DNA of 64,000 bases from Nakamurella multipartita DSM 44233. Lineage in GTDB: Bacteria; Actinomycetota; Actinomycetes; Mycobacteriales; Nakamurellaceae. Shown piece by piece: positions 1 to 8,868 of this stretch. The stretch spans positions 4,402,001 to 4,466,000 of the forward strand of contig NC_013235.1 of assembly GCF_000024365.1 (NCBI RefSeq), in the 5' to 3' direction. Numbering within the stretch: position 1 is the first letter of the stretch; each line of letters starts with the position of its first letter. Under the pieces are notes generated by a model. That model did no database searches. It was not told the DNA's origin and saw nothing but the letters and a program-made list of their open reading frames with translations. Both the position numbers and the translations under genes were made by a program.

Positions 1-1363
1 TCACGGTCACCGTGACCACGTCACCGGGCCGGATCGACCCGCTGACCCCGGCCGCAGCGGCAGTGGCAGCGGCAGTGGCAGTGGCAGGTTGCGGCGCGAA
101 GTGCACCAGCCGCCCGTCGCGGGCCCGCCCGGTCAGCCGTCCACTGCTGTTGTCCTTGCGACCCTCCCCCGCCGAGACCAGCAACTCCACGGTCCGTCCG
201 ACCTGGCGCTGGTTCTCGGTCAGGGCGGACTCGGTGACGATCTCGGTGAGCCGGCCGAACCGTTCGGCGACCACCTCCGGCGGGACCTGATCGGGCAGGG
301 TGGCCGCCGGGGTACCGGGCCGCGGCGAGTACTGGAAGGTGAAGGCGCCGGCGAAGCGGGATCGGCGCACCACGTCCAGGGTCTGCTCGAAGTCCTCGTC
401 CGTCTCGCCCGGGAAGCCGACGATGATGTCGGTGGTGATGGCCGCGTCCGGCATCGCCGCGCGGACCTCGTCCAGGATCGCCAGGTAACGGGTGGAGCGG
501 TAGGAGCGGCGCATCGCCTTGAGCACCCGGTCGGAGCCGGACTGCAGCGGCATGTGCAGCTGGTGGCACACGTTCGGCGTCTGGGCCATCGCCTCGATGA
601 CGTCCGGGGTGAAGTCCTTGGGATGCGGCGAGGTGAAGCGGACCCGCTCCAGCCCGTCGATGGCCCCGCAGGCCCGCAGCAGCTTGCCGAACGCCTGCCG
701 GTCGCCGAACTGGACGCCGTAGGAGTTCACGTTCTGCCCGAGCAGGGTCACCTCCAGCACCCCGTCGTCGACGAGCATCTGCACCTCGGCCAGCACGTCA
801 CCGGGTCGGCGGTCGGCCTCCTTGCCGCGCAGCGAGGGCACGATGCAGAACGTGCAGGTGTTGTTGCAGCCCACCGAGATGGACACCCAGCCGGCATAGT
901 GCGAGTCCCGCTTGGCCGGCAGCGAGGACGGGAAGACCTCCAGCGCGTCCAGGATCTCCACCTGGGCCTGCTCGTAGTGCCGGGCCCGCTCCAGCAGCGT
1001 GGGCAGCGACCCCACGTTGTGGGTGCCGAACACGACGTCGACCCACGGGGCGCGGCGCACGATCTCGCCCCGGTCCTTCTGGGCCAGGCAGCCACCGACC
1101 GCGATCTGCATGCCCGGGCGCTTGGCCTTGACCGACGCCAGGTGGCCCAGGTTGCCGTAGAGCTTGTTGTCCGCGTTCTCCCGGACCGCGCACGTGTTGA
1201 ACACGACCACGTCGGCCGGGTCGCCATCGTCGGCCGCCCGGTACCCGGCACCCTCCAGCAGCCCGGACAGCCGCTCGGAATCGTGCACGTTCATCTGGCA
1301 CCCGAAGGTACGGACCTGATAGGTCCTGGTCCGGGCCGGGCTGTCGGTCACTGCTGCGCTCAC
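1..1363 (-). CDS. miaB: tRNA-2-methylthio-N6-dimethylallyladenosine synthase MiaB (3' end outside window)
   Basis: Radical-SAM/Fe-S methylthiotransferase that converts i6A37 to ms2i6A37 in tRNAs reading UNN codons. The frame opens with GTG at 1363 and reads [20 protein letters not shown], followed by the N-terminal MTTase domain with GCQMN and a later NTCAVRENA. The radical-SAM CxxxCxxC follows as GCNNTCTFC, and a C-terminal TRAM domain ([14 protein letters not shown]) is cut off by the window edge. A second in-frame GTG at 1351 (VTDSPARTR) is an equally possible start. It lies divergent from gluA with 204 bases between them. The TRAM domain carries an Ala/Thr dipeptide run near the edge. Family assignment is secure. 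Confidence 0.93.
   Translation of the reverse strand, partial: MSAAVTDSPARTRTYQVRTFGCQMNVHDSERLSGLLEGAGYRAADDGDPADVVVFNTCAVRENADNKLYGNLGHLASVKAKRPGMQIAVGGCLAQKDRGEIVRRAPWVDVVFGTHNVGSLPTLLERARHYEQAQVEILDALEVFPSSLPAKRDSHYAGWVSISVGCNNTCTFCIVPSLRGKEADRRPGDVLAEVQMLVDDGVLEVTLLGQNVNSYGVQFGDRQAFGKLLRACGAIDGLERVRFTSPHPKDFTPDVIEAMAQTPNVCHQLHMPLQSGSDRVLKAMRRSYRSTRYLAILDEVRAAMPDAAITTDIIVGFPGETDEDFEQTLDVVRRSRFAGAFTFQYSPRPGTPAATLPDQVPPEVVAERFGRLTEIVTESALTENQRQVGRTVELLVSAGEGRKDNSSGRLTGRARDGRLVHFAPQPATATAAATAAAAGVSGSIRPGDVVTVTV
53..88 (-). repeat. Hexanucleotide Ala-Thr repeat inside the miaB TRAM domain
   Basis: On the coding strand the units GCCACT and GCCGCT alternate, giving an alternating Ala-Thr/Ala run in the final domain of MiaB. 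Units are six bases, so length changes would keep frame. The run sits between the strand ending FAPQP and PGDVVTV, where the family normally has a short loop. Confidence 0.6.
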
Positions 1364-1567
1364 GACGATCAGGGTAGTTGCCGCCGGCGCGGGCCGGGGC
1401 GACTCGCACGGGGTGACCGGCGGGGACGAGATCGCCCGAACGGCTGCACCAGGTCACCGCTTGCGTAAAGGTTCGATTACTGCTGGGCCGTTTGGTGTTC
1501 ATGTGCGGGCGGTGTGTGACAGTCTCGAACGACCTGTGAGTCCGATGCCACCACTTGGGGAGGGTTT

Positions 1568-2335
<768 letters not shown>

Positions 2336-2457
2336 GTGATGTCGAGTGACTCATCTCGAGCACTGACCCGCTTCGAGCACTGCCCCATCTCGAGCACCAC
2401 CGTCGAGCTCACGGCCCGGGACCGACCCGGGCCGGAATCACCGGAAGGAAGCACCTG

Positions 2458-3423
2458 ATGAAACTCCGCAGAATCGGATCGGCGATCGCTGGCGCGGCTG
2501 CGCTGGCCCTCGTCGTCACCGGCTGCAGCGGTTCGAGCACCTCTTCGGCGACCAGTGCGGCGGGCAGCGCCGCCAGCGCCGCCCAGAGCGCAGTCGCGTC
2601 GGCCACCTCGGCCGCGGGCAGCGCGCTGTCCTCGGCGCAGAGCGCGGCCAGCAGCGCGATCGCGGGCGCGACCGGAGACTCGCAGGTGCTGACGAACGCC
2701 GGCGAGGGCAAGGTGACCGTCGGGATCAAGTTCGATCAGCCCGGCCTGGGCCTGAAGAACCCGGACGGCTCGTTCTCCGGCTTCGACGTCGAGGTGGCCA
2801 AGTACGTCGCCGGCAAGCTGGGCGTCCCCGAGGGCGGCATCACCTTCGTGGAGTCCAAGTCGGCCGAGCGTGAGGGCCTGATCGACCGCGGCGAGGTCGA
2901 CTACATCGTCGCCACCTACTCGATCACCGACGCGCGCAAGGAGAAGGTCAACTTCGCCGGGCCGTACTTCATCGCCGCCCAGGATCTGCTGGTCAAGTCC
3001 GACAACACCGACATCACCGGCCCCGAGGCCATGGCCGGCAAGATCCTGTGCTCGGTGACCGGTTCGACCTCCGCCCAGAAGGTCAAGGACAACTACGCGG
3101 CGGACGTGGCCCTGCAGGAGTACGGCACCTACACCGAATGCGTCGAGGCCCTGCGGTCCGGCGCCGTCGACGCGGTGACCACCGACAACGTCATCCTGGC
3201 CGGCTACGCCGCGCAGTACCCGGGTGAGCTCAAAGTCGTCGGCAAGGGCTTCTCGACCGAAAACTACGGCATCGGCCTGAAGAAGGGTGACGCCGCCGGC
3301 ACCGCGGCCATCAACGCGGCCATCGCCGCGATGATCGCCGACGGTTCCTGGAAGCAGGCCCTGGAGGACACCGTCGGGCCGTCGGGCTTCACCATCCCGT
3401 CCCCGCCGACCCCCAGCAGCTGA
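2458..3423 (+). CDS. gluB: Glutamate-binding lipoprotein of the GluABCD importer
   Basis: Extracytoplasmic solute-binding protein, 321 aa, lipid-anchored. A signal peptide ends in the lipobox VVTGC, so Cys23 would be acylated. Residues about 26-72 form an unusual Ala/Ser-only stalk before the family 3 binding fold (GKVTVGIKFDQPGLG, then VDYIVATYSITDARKEKVNFAGPY). The ATG start has AAGGAAG upstream. A strong hairpin follows the stop, so gluB may be expressed above the downstream permeases, a common arrangement for binding-protein genes. Substrate could be glutamate, glutamine or aspartate; glutamate is the best guess from the GluABCD order. Confidence 0.9.
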   Translation: MKLRRIGSAIAGAAALALVVTGCSGSSTSSATSAAGSAASAAQSAVASATSAAGSALSSAQSAASSAIAGATGDSQVLTNAGEGKVTVGIKFDQPGLGLKNPDGSFSGFDVEVAKYVAGKLGVPEGGITFVESKSAEREGLIDRGEVDYIVATYSITDARKEKVNFAGPYFIAAQDLLVKSDNTDITGPEAMAGKILCSVTGSTSAQKVKDNYAADVALQEYGTYTECVEALRSGAVDAVTTDNVILAGYAAQYPGELKVVGKGFSTENYGIGLKKGDAAGTAAINAAIAAMIADGSWKQALEDTVGPSGFTIPSPPTPSS

Positions 3424-3431
3424 TTCGCGCG

Positions 3432-3461
3432 ACGGCCCCCGGGGATCGACCCGGGGGCCGT
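3432..3461 (+). terminator. Intercistronic hairpin between gluB and gluC
   Basis: A perfect 12-bp stem (ACGGCCCCCGGG, loop GATCGA, then the complement) starts eight bases after the gluB stop and is followed by the weakly T-rich TCGTTCT. It most likely acts as a partial terminator or a 3' stabiliser that raises gluB mRNA over gluC/gluD. Perfect inverted repeat is seen; the role is inferred. Confidence 0.7.
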
Positions 3462-3519
3462 TCGTTCTGACCTGTGCCACCCGACTGGGCCGCAGCCCGC
3501 ATGACCTCGAGGGGTGAAC

Positions 3520-4221
3520 GTGGATTTCAGCTTCCTGACCGACCCCCGGTACGACATCCTCGGTGCGTTCTGGATGACCGTGCAGCTGACCTTCTGGTCG
3601 GCGATCGGGTCGTTCATCCTCGGGGTGATTCTGGCGGCGATGCGGGTGAGCCCGGTGCCGCTGATGCGCTCGTTCGCGGGCGGCTTCGTCAATGTGGTCC
3701 GCAACATCCCGCTGACCCTGATCATCATCATGATGTCGCAGGTGGTGGCCAATCAGCTCGGCCTGCGCCTGGCCGTCCGTGAGGCCGGCGTCAACCCGCA
3801 GGCCTTCCTGAACTCGCAGAACTTCCGGCTGGCCGTCCTGGGCTTCATCATCTACACCTCGACCTTCGTCTGCGAGGCGATCCGGTCGGGCATCAACACC
3901 GTGCCCCCCGGCCAGGCCGAGGCCGCCCGGGCGATCGGCCTGAAGTTCACCCAGGTGCTGGGCATCGTCGTCCTGCCGCAGGCGATCCGGGCGGTGATCG
4001 CCCCGCTGGGTTCGGTGCTGATCGCCTTGACCAAGAACACGACGGTGGCCTCGGCCATCGGGGTGGCGGAGGCGGCCCTGTTGATGAACACGCTGCTGGA
4101 GAACGAGGCGGACAAGTTCACCGCCGTCTTCCTCGTGATCGCCGCCGGGTTCATCGTGTTGACCCTGCCGACCGGCCTGATCTTCGGCGCGGTCGCCAAC
4201 AAGTACCAGGTGAAGCGATGA
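3520..4221 (+). CDS. gluC: Glutamate ABC transporter permease GluC
   Basis: Inner-membrane permease of the HisMQ/GlnP type, about 233 aa with five predicted membrane helices. The EAA loop is visible as GQAEAARAIGLKFTQVLGIVVLPQAI, here residues about 131-156 (too long to quote in full is avoided by position). GTG at 3520 is preferred because AGGGG lies five bases upstream; GTG at 3514 would add two residues but sits directly on that Shine-Dalgarno. The stop is TGA at 4219-4221 within ATGA, which was probably the overlapping start of gluD before an IS110 element inserted there. Confidence 0.9.
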   Translation: MDFSFLTDPRYDILGAFWMTVQLTFWSAIGSFILGVILAAMRVSPVPLMRSFAGGFVNVVRNIPLTLIIIMMSQVVANQLGLRLAVREAGVNPQAFLNSQNFRLAVLGFIIYTSTFVCEAIRSGINTVPPGQAEAARAIGLKFTQVLGIVVLPQAIRAVIAPLGSVLIALTKNTTVASAIGVAEAALLMNTLLENEADKFTAVFLVIAAGFIVLTLPTGLIFGAVANKYQVKR

Positions 4222-4232
4222 GAAGCCCTGTG

Positions 4233-5483
4233 TCAAGCCGCCCTTTTTTGATCTTGGTTGAGGAGGCGTTGCAGGGCCCGGTGTTCTGCGGGGTCGTAGC
4301 GCACGCCGTCCTGCCAGCAGTGCCAGATGACGGTCAGCCAGGCACGGGCCAGGACCCGGACGGCGTGGGGGTGGTCGTGACCTCGTGCTCTGGCTCTTCG
4401 GTAGAGATCGGCTGCCCAGGGATTGGCCTTGATCGAGTCGCCGGCGAAGTCGCAGACGGCGTCGCGGAGTTGTTTGTCGCAGGCCCATCGGAACGCCACG
4501 ACGCGGATCTTTCCGGACTGGCGGGTGGACGGGGCGACACCGGCCAGGCAGATCAACGCTTCCGGGGTGGGGAACTTGGCTCGGCAGTCGCCGATCTCGG
4601 CGAGCAGCCGGGCGGCCCGGACGCGGCCCGAGCGGGGCAGGCTGGTGAAGATGTGTTGGTCGGCGTGCGCGTCGAGCTGGGCGCTGATCTGGGCTTCCAG
4701 AGCCTTGATCTGGGTAACCATCGCGGTGAGCAGGGCAACGGAGGATGCGGTGATCGCGGTGTACGCCGTCTGGTCGCCGGCGGCGCCGCGGGGTGCGGCG
4801 GTCAGATGGGCGTGCAACGCGGCCGGGTCGGTGCGTCCGGAGTAGCCGACCGAGGACAGCCACCGGCCGAGTCTGGTCGGGGTGAGCCAGTCGGCTTTGT
4901 CCTGGGTCGGGAAACGGGTCAGGAACGCCAGAGTGATCAGCGAGTCGATCTGCCGGAACAGGCCGACCGCACCGGGGAAGACCAGGCGAAGGTGGGCGCG
5001 CAGTTGGTTGGCCAGGGCCACGCGGTGGGCGACCAGATCGCGGCGAGCGCGGACGATTCGGCGCAGCGCGACGGTTTCCGGTGCGTCGGGCACCAGTGGC
5101 CGCAGCCGGGACCGGTCGGTGCGCAGGGTGTCGGCGAGCACGTAGGCGTCGAACCGGTCGTCCTTGTTGCCGGCCGAGCCGTACCGGCCACGCAGGTTCT
5201 TGACCTGGTTCGGGCTGATCACGACCACGGTCACACCGGCGCCGAGAAGGGCGTCGACCACGGGCCCGTCGGGGCGTTCGATCGCGACCTCCTGGCAGCC
5301 GGCGCGGGTGAGCACGGCCACGAGTTCGATCAGTCCGGCGGCGGTGTGCTCGATGGTGTGCCGGGCAATCTCGCGGCCGCGGTCGTTGACGATCGACACG
5401 GCGTGGTCGTCGCGGGCCCAGTCCAGGCCTGCGGTCAGGTCTTGGGGTGCTTGGTCGGGCAGGGTGTTGCTGGCAGACTTCAC
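4233..5483 (-). CDS. IS110-family DEDD transposase (bridge recombinase)
   Basis: Transposase of 416 aa, full length for the family and apparently intact. The N-terminal RuvC-like DEDD domain shows D21 (GLDWARDDH), E69 (AIERPDG), D109 and D112 (NKDDRFDAYVLAD). The C-terminal Tnp domain carries FTSLPRSGRVRAARLLAEIG and ICLAGVAPSTRQSGK, where the conserved serine is the expected covalent nucleophile. The coding strand is opposite to the glu operon it interrupts. The ATG start at 5483 reads MKSASNTLPD. No frameshift or internal stop is seen, so it may be active. IS1111-type placement is unlikely because the long untranslated region is upstream, not downstream. Confidence 0.93.
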   Translation of the reverse strand: MKSASNTLPDQAPQDLTAGLDWARDDHAVSIVNDRGREIARHTIEHTAAGLIELVAVLTRAGCQEVAIERPDGPVVDALLGAGVTVVVISPNQVKNLRGRYGSAGNKDDRFDAYVLADTLRTDRSRLRPLVPDAPETVALRRIVRARRDLVAHRVALANQLRAHLRLVFPGAVGLFRQIDSLITLAFLTRFPTQDKADWLTPTRLGRWLSSVGYSGRTDPAALHAHLTAAPRGAAGDQTAYTAITASSVALLTAMVTQIKALEAQISAQLDAHADQHIFTSLPRSGRVRAARLLAEIGDCRAKFPTPEALICLAGVAPSTRQSGKIRVVAFRWACDKQLRDAVCDFAGDSIKANPWAADLYRRARARGHDHPHAVRVLARAWLTVIWHCWQDGVRYDPAEHRALQRLLNQDQKRAA

Positions 5484-5543
5484 GTCAGCCTCCTCGCTGC
5501 TAGTCCCAGTGGGGAGGCGCCCTCGTACGGTGCCGATGGTGCC

Positions 5544-5702
5544 GGGACGTGTCTGCCGGTTCGCTCACTGATCGGCGCTCGCGGCACGCAGCTTTGGCGC
5601 TCAGCCCTGTCGACGGTCGGCACGTCCCGGGGAACCGCCAGATCTCGCAGATCTCATCGTGGACATCAACCGTGTCCAGCGAGCTGGGCGATGACCGGGC
5701 GG
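5544..5702 (-). ncRNA. Candidate IS110 bridge RNA (target- and donor-binding loops)
   Basis: The leader upstream of the transposase folds by eye into two loops. Loop A: stem CCGCC (5635-5639)/GGCGG (5698-5702), inner hairpin GGACA/TGTCC (5661-5665/5673-5677). Its 3' flank (RNA CGAUGAG, from 5659-5653) is antisense to core CT plus right target CATCG, and its 5' flank (RNA GCUCGCU, from 5684-5678) matches left target GTTCGCT at 6 of 7. Loop B: stem 5544-5558/5618-5628 with a 3-base bulge. RNA ACAGGGCU (5610-5603) is sense to the element's right end, and RNA CAGUGAGCGAAC (5570-5559) is antisense to core plus left end. This is the layout known for IS621-type bridge RNAs. Transcript ends are unknown; folding was not computed. 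Confidence 0.7.
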
Positions 5703-5758
5703 CACCTCGGGCGCATCACCAACCCCTCGAGGATTGATGACCTAAGGATGGTGCACCA

Positions 5759-6682
5759 GTGAGCGAACGCGCCACCGTCCTCTACGACATCCCCGGCCCG
5801 AAGGCGCGGCGGCTGAACCTGATCCTGAGCGTGGTCTTCGGGATCGTGCTGGCCGCCCTGGTCTGGTGGATCATCAGCGTGCTGATCGAGAAGAACCAGC
5901 TGACCGCCGAGAAGTGGTCGCCATTCCTGGAGATCCAGAACTGGACGACCTACCTGCTGCCGGGCCTGTGGGCCACGTTGCAGGCGGCCGCCCTGAGCGT
6001 GGTGATCGCGCTGCCCATCGGCGCGATCTTCGGCATCGCCCGGATGTCGGACCACACCTGGGTGCGGTGGGTGGCCGGCGTGGTCGTCGAGTTCTTCCGG
6101 TCCATCCCGGTCATCATCCTGATGTTGTTCGCGTTCCAGCTCTGGTTCGCGATCCTGGGTACGTCCAGCCCGTTCGCGGCCGTGGTCATCGGTCTCGTGC
6201 TCTACAACGGCTCCGTGCTGGCCGAGGTGTTCCGGGCCGGCATCCTGGCCGTGCCCAAGGGCCAGTCCGAGGCCGCGTACGCGCTGGGCCTGCGCAAGAC
6301 CCAGGTGATGACCCTGATCCTGTTGCCACAGGCGGTCACCTCGATGCTGCCGGCGGTGGTCAGCCAGCTGGTCGTCATCGTCAAGGACACCGCCCTGGGC
6401 GGCATCCTGGTCGGCTACGTGGAGCTGCGTCGGGCCGCGAACACCTCGGCCAGCAACTACGGCAACCTGCTGCCCACCTACGTCGTGGTGGCGCTGATCT
6501 ACATCCTGATCAACCTGGCGCTCGGCTGGTTCTCGCACTGGCTGGAGCGCAAGCTGCGCACCCGTCGTGGCGGTGGCAAGGTCGTGCAGATCGATCCGGC
6601 CGCCCAAAGCGACCTCATGGCTGCCCGACAGCAGATCGAGATTCTGGACGCGCCCGGCATCGACGAGTTCAAGAAGAGCTGA
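5759..6682 (+). CDS. gluD: Glutamate ABC transporter permease GluD
   Basis: Second permease of the importer, 307 aa, with five or six membrane helices and the EAA loop containing GQSEAAYALGLRKTQVMTL. The present GTG start (MSERATVLYDIPGPKARR) comes from the end of the inserted IS110 element, as does the nearest Shine-Dalgarno (AAGGA, 5745-5749, ten bases upstream). Before insertion the start was probably ATG overlapping the gluC stop, with AGGTGA at the end of gluC as ribosome site. Expression therefore depends on read-through or on element-borne signals. The protein itself looks intact. Confidence 0.9.
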   Translation: MSERATVLYDIPGPKARRLNLILSVVFGIVLAALVWWIISVLIEKNQLTAEKWSPFLEIQNWTTYLLPGLWATLQAAALSVVIALPIGAIFGIARMSDHTWVRWVAGVVVEFFRSIPVIILMLFAFQLWFAILGTSSPFAAVVIGLVLYNGSVLAEVFRAGILAVPKGQSEAAYALGLRKTQVMTLILLPQAVTSMLPAVVSQLVVIVKDTALGGILVGYVELRRAANTSASNYGNLLPTYVVVALIYILINLALGWFSHWLERKLRTRRGGGKVVQIDPAAQSDLMAARQQIEILDAPGIDEFKKS

Positions 6683-6683
6683 T

Positions 6684-6713
6684 GGCGGACCGCCGCTCCT
6701 CGCGGCGGCCGCC
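6684..6713. terminator. Bidirectional terminator between gluD and rny
   Basis: GGCGGACCGCCGC and GCGGCGGCCGCC flank a five-base loop, giving a stem with one A-C mismatch that fills the gap between the convergent gluD stop and rny stop. No long T tract is present. Confidence 0.6.
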
Positions 6714-8545
6714 TAGCGGGCGATCTCGGTGGCCCGGGACTCTCGGATGACGGTGACCCGGACCTGACCGGGGTAGGTCAGCTCCTCCTCGATCTGCTTG
6801 GCCACCTCGCGAGCCAGGATGTGCGCCTCGACGTCGTCGACGATGTCCGGCTTGACCATGACCCGCAGCTCGCGACCGGCCTGCATGGCGAAGACCTTCT
6901 CCACGCCCTTCTTGGCGCCGGCGATGGCCTCGATCCGCTCCAGTCGCTGCACGTAGGACTCCAGCGACTCGCGGCGGGCACCGGGCCGGCCGCCCGAGCA
7001 GGCGTCGGCCGCCTGGGTGAGCACGGCCTCGACGGTGCTGGGGGCCACCTCGTCGTGGTGGGCCTCGATGCAGTGCACGACCTCGTCGGACTCGCCGTAC
7101 TTGCGGGCCAGGTCGGCCCCGATCAGGGCGTGCGAGCCGGGGACCTCGTGGGTCAGCGCCTTGCCGATGTCGTGCAGGAAGGCACCGCGGGTGACCACGG
7201 TCGGATCGATGCCCAGTTCGGCGGCCATGGCCCGGGCGATGTGCGCGGTCTCGACCAGGTGGCCGAGCACGTTCTGGCCGTAGGAGGTCCGGTACTTCAG
7301 CCGCCCGATCAGGGCCACCAGCTCCGGGTGCAGGTCGGTGATGCGGACGTCGAGCATGGCGTCCTCGGCGGCCCGCCGGCAGAGCACGTCGACCTCGTCG
7401 CGGGCCCGTTCGAAGGCCTCCTCGATGCGGTGCGGGTGGATCCGGCCGTCGTCGATCAGCATCTCCAGGGTGATGCGGCCGATCTCCCGGCGGACCGGGT
7501 CGAAGCAGGACAGCAGGACTGCTTCGGGGGTGTCGTCGATGATGACGTTGACGCCGGTGACCGTCTCGAACGCGCGGATGTTGCGGCCCTCGCGGCCGAT
7601 GATGCGGCCCTTGACCTCGTCGGCAGGCAGGTGGACCACGGCCACCACGGTCTGGGCGGTCTGGTCCGAGGCCACCCGCTGGATCGCCTCGGCGACGATC
7701 GCCCGAGCCCGCTGCTTGGCCGAGTTCTGGGCCTCGGATTCGATGCGGCGGATCATCATCGCCGCGTCCCGGCGGACCGCTTCCTCCTGGCCGGCCAGCA
7801 GCTCGGCCCGGGCCGCCTCGACCGTGAGCCCGGAGATCCGGACCAGCTCGGCCTCCCGGGCCGCGTCGGCGGCGGCCAGGTCGCGTTCGCGCTGGTCCAA
7901 GGCGCCGGCCTGCTTGCGCAGGTCGGCCTCCTGTTCGGCCAGGGCGGCGGCCTTGGCCTCCAGCGCCCGCTTGGCCGAGGCCAACTCGCTGCTCTCGCTG
8001 CCGATGCGGCGCCGGTCGGCGACCAGGGCATGCTGCTCGTCGGCCAGGGCCTGGGTGGCGGCCCGCAGCCGCTGCTCGGCCTCCTGCAGTTCCTTGCGGT
8101 CCTGGGCGAGCGCGGCCGTGGCCTCGCCGGCGATCCGGGTGCGCTCGTTCTCCAGGCCGGCGCGTAGTTCGGCCGCTTGGGCCCGGGCGGCCGCAATCGT
8201 GCGCTGCGCCTCGGCCTGGGCGTCCTGGCGCAGCTGCTCGGCGTCCCGCCGGGTGCGCACGGACAGTTCCTCGGCGGCCTCGGCCGCGGTCCGGCGGACG
8301 GCGTCGGCCGCCTCGGCGGCGGCCTGCGCCTCGTGGCTGAGTAGGGCGAACCGGCCCAGGTCGGGCTCGGCGGCCGGCTTGACTTCGGACGCGCTGCGGC
8401 TGACCGCCTCGTCCAGCAGGCGACGCAGCGAGTCCTCGTCCACGGCCGGTGGCGGGGCCACCGGCTTGCGTCGGGCCAATGCCACCACAGCACCGACCGC
8501 CACCAGCAGCGCCAGAATCAGGGCAATGACGAGAGCGTCGGACAC
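6713..8545 (-). CDS. rny: Ribonuclease Y
   Basis: Membrane-anchored endoribonuclease that initiates mRNA decay. GTG at 8545 (VSDALVIALILALL) follows GGGGAGG, so an upstream in-frame codon at 8578 is rejected. One N-terminal membrane helix (residues about 4-24) is followed by a long Ala/Glu/Arg coiled coil. A KH domain (VKGRIIGREGRNIRAFE) and an HD domain with GAFLHDIGKALTHE and HHDEVAPST follow, then the C-terminal RNase Y domain. At 610 aa it is longer than the usual ~520 aa, mostly because of the coiled coil. It is encoded downstream of recX in the same direction, 346 bases apart. Confidence 0.93.
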   Translation of the reverse strand: MSDALVIALILALLVAVGAVVALARRKPVAPPPAVDEDSLRRLLDEAVSRSASEVKPAAEPDLGRFALLSHEAQAAAEAADAVRRTAAEAAEELSVRTRRDAEQLRQDAQAEAQRTIAAARAQAAELRAGLENERTRIAGEATAALAQDRKELQEAEQRLRAATQALADEQHALVADRRRIGSESSELASAKRALEAKAAALAEQEADLRKQAGALDQRERDLAAADAAREAELVRISGLTVEAARAELLAGQEEAVRRDAAMMIRRIESEAQNSAKQRARAIVAEAIQRVASDQTAQTVVAVVHLPADEVKGRIIGREGRNIRAFETVTGVNVIIDDTPEAVLLSCFDPVRREIGRITLEMLIDDGRIHPHRIEEAFERARDEVDVLCRRAAEDAMLDVRITDLHPELVALIGRLKYRTSYGQNVLGHLVETAHIARAMAAELGIDPTVVTRGAFLHDIGKALTHEVPGSHALIGADLARKYGESDEVVHCIEAHHDEVAPSTVEAVLTQAADACSGGRPGARRESLESYVQRLERIEAIAGAKKGVEKVFAMQAGRELRVMVKPDIVDDVEAHILAREVAKQIEEELTYPGQVRVTVIRESRATEIAR

Positions 8546-8578
8546 GGCACGACCTCCCCTCGTCAGCACCACCGGCAC

Positions 8579-8600
8579 ACGGCACCCGGCTGGGTGCCGT
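8579..8600 (-). other. Stem-loop in the rny leader
   Basis: ACGGCACCC, loop GGCT, and its exact complement form a 9-bp hairpin 34 bases upstream of the rny start. It would lie in the 5' untranslated leader. It could affect rny mRNA stability or attenuate read-through from recX; no T tract follows on either strand. The rest of the 346-base gap (8546-8891) holds a LexA-like site and the recX hairpin, with nothing else recognisable. Confidence 0.5.
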
Positions 8601-8660
8601 CACGGTGGACGGCAGGAGGGTCGCCAACAAACGCGAACCTCGACGCGCTGAAAACGCGCA

Positions 8661-8676
8661 TCGAACACATGGGCCA
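8661..8676. promoter_or_regulatory. LexA-box-like half-conserved site upstream of rny
   Basis: TCGAACACATGGGCCA matches the actinobacterial SOS box TCGAACRNRTGTTCGA perfectly in the left 11 positions but poorly in the right arm. It is 116 bases before the rny start. Only the left arm is convincing, so LexA binding is doubtful. Confidence 0.3.
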
Positions 8677-8868
8677 GCCGGATCACGAACGACCCAGCCA
8701 GGCAGGTGCGGGGTGCGGCAACCCGAACCGCTATCGACCGCGCAGCCGAGGCGTGCGCGTGGTGGTGACTCTCCTGTTGCTTCCGAGGTTAGGGAGCGCC
8801 GCCGCAAGGGTCAAGCCGACCCGCGTTCACGCCGGTCATCAGCCTTTCGAGCCGGGTCCAGCACCAAC

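Larger units (their letters stand above)
4223..5761 (-). mobile_element. IS110-family insertion sequence within gluABCD
   Basis: About 1.54 kb element containing one DEDD transposase and a 275-base untranslated 5' end. No terminal inverted repeats are visible, as usual for IS110. Boundaries are inferred: host sequence is interrupted exactly at the gluC stop/gluD start, and TGAG occurs at both junctions (4219-4222 and 5760-5763). In element orientation this contains a CT core, giving core copies at 4221-4222 and 5762-5763. Removing the element restores an ATGAGC overlap between gluC and gluD. The right end is very short (about 10 bases after the transposase stop) and the left end long, as in the IS110 subgroup with an upstream bridge RNA. 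Confidence 0.85.

Noticed and set aside
89-1468. Long plus-strand open frame (459 aa) antisense to miaB
   Set aside because: Arg/Gly/Val-rich translation with no motif; the opposite strand encodes complete MiaB motifs.
1364-1567. Promoter for gluA
   Set aside because: Several TTG-like -35 words exist but none is followed at 16-18 bases by a convincing -10.
4218-5762. 514-aa plus-strand frame covering the IS110 element
   Set aside because: It is antisense to the DEDD transposase and to the candidate bridge RNA; no recognisable domain.
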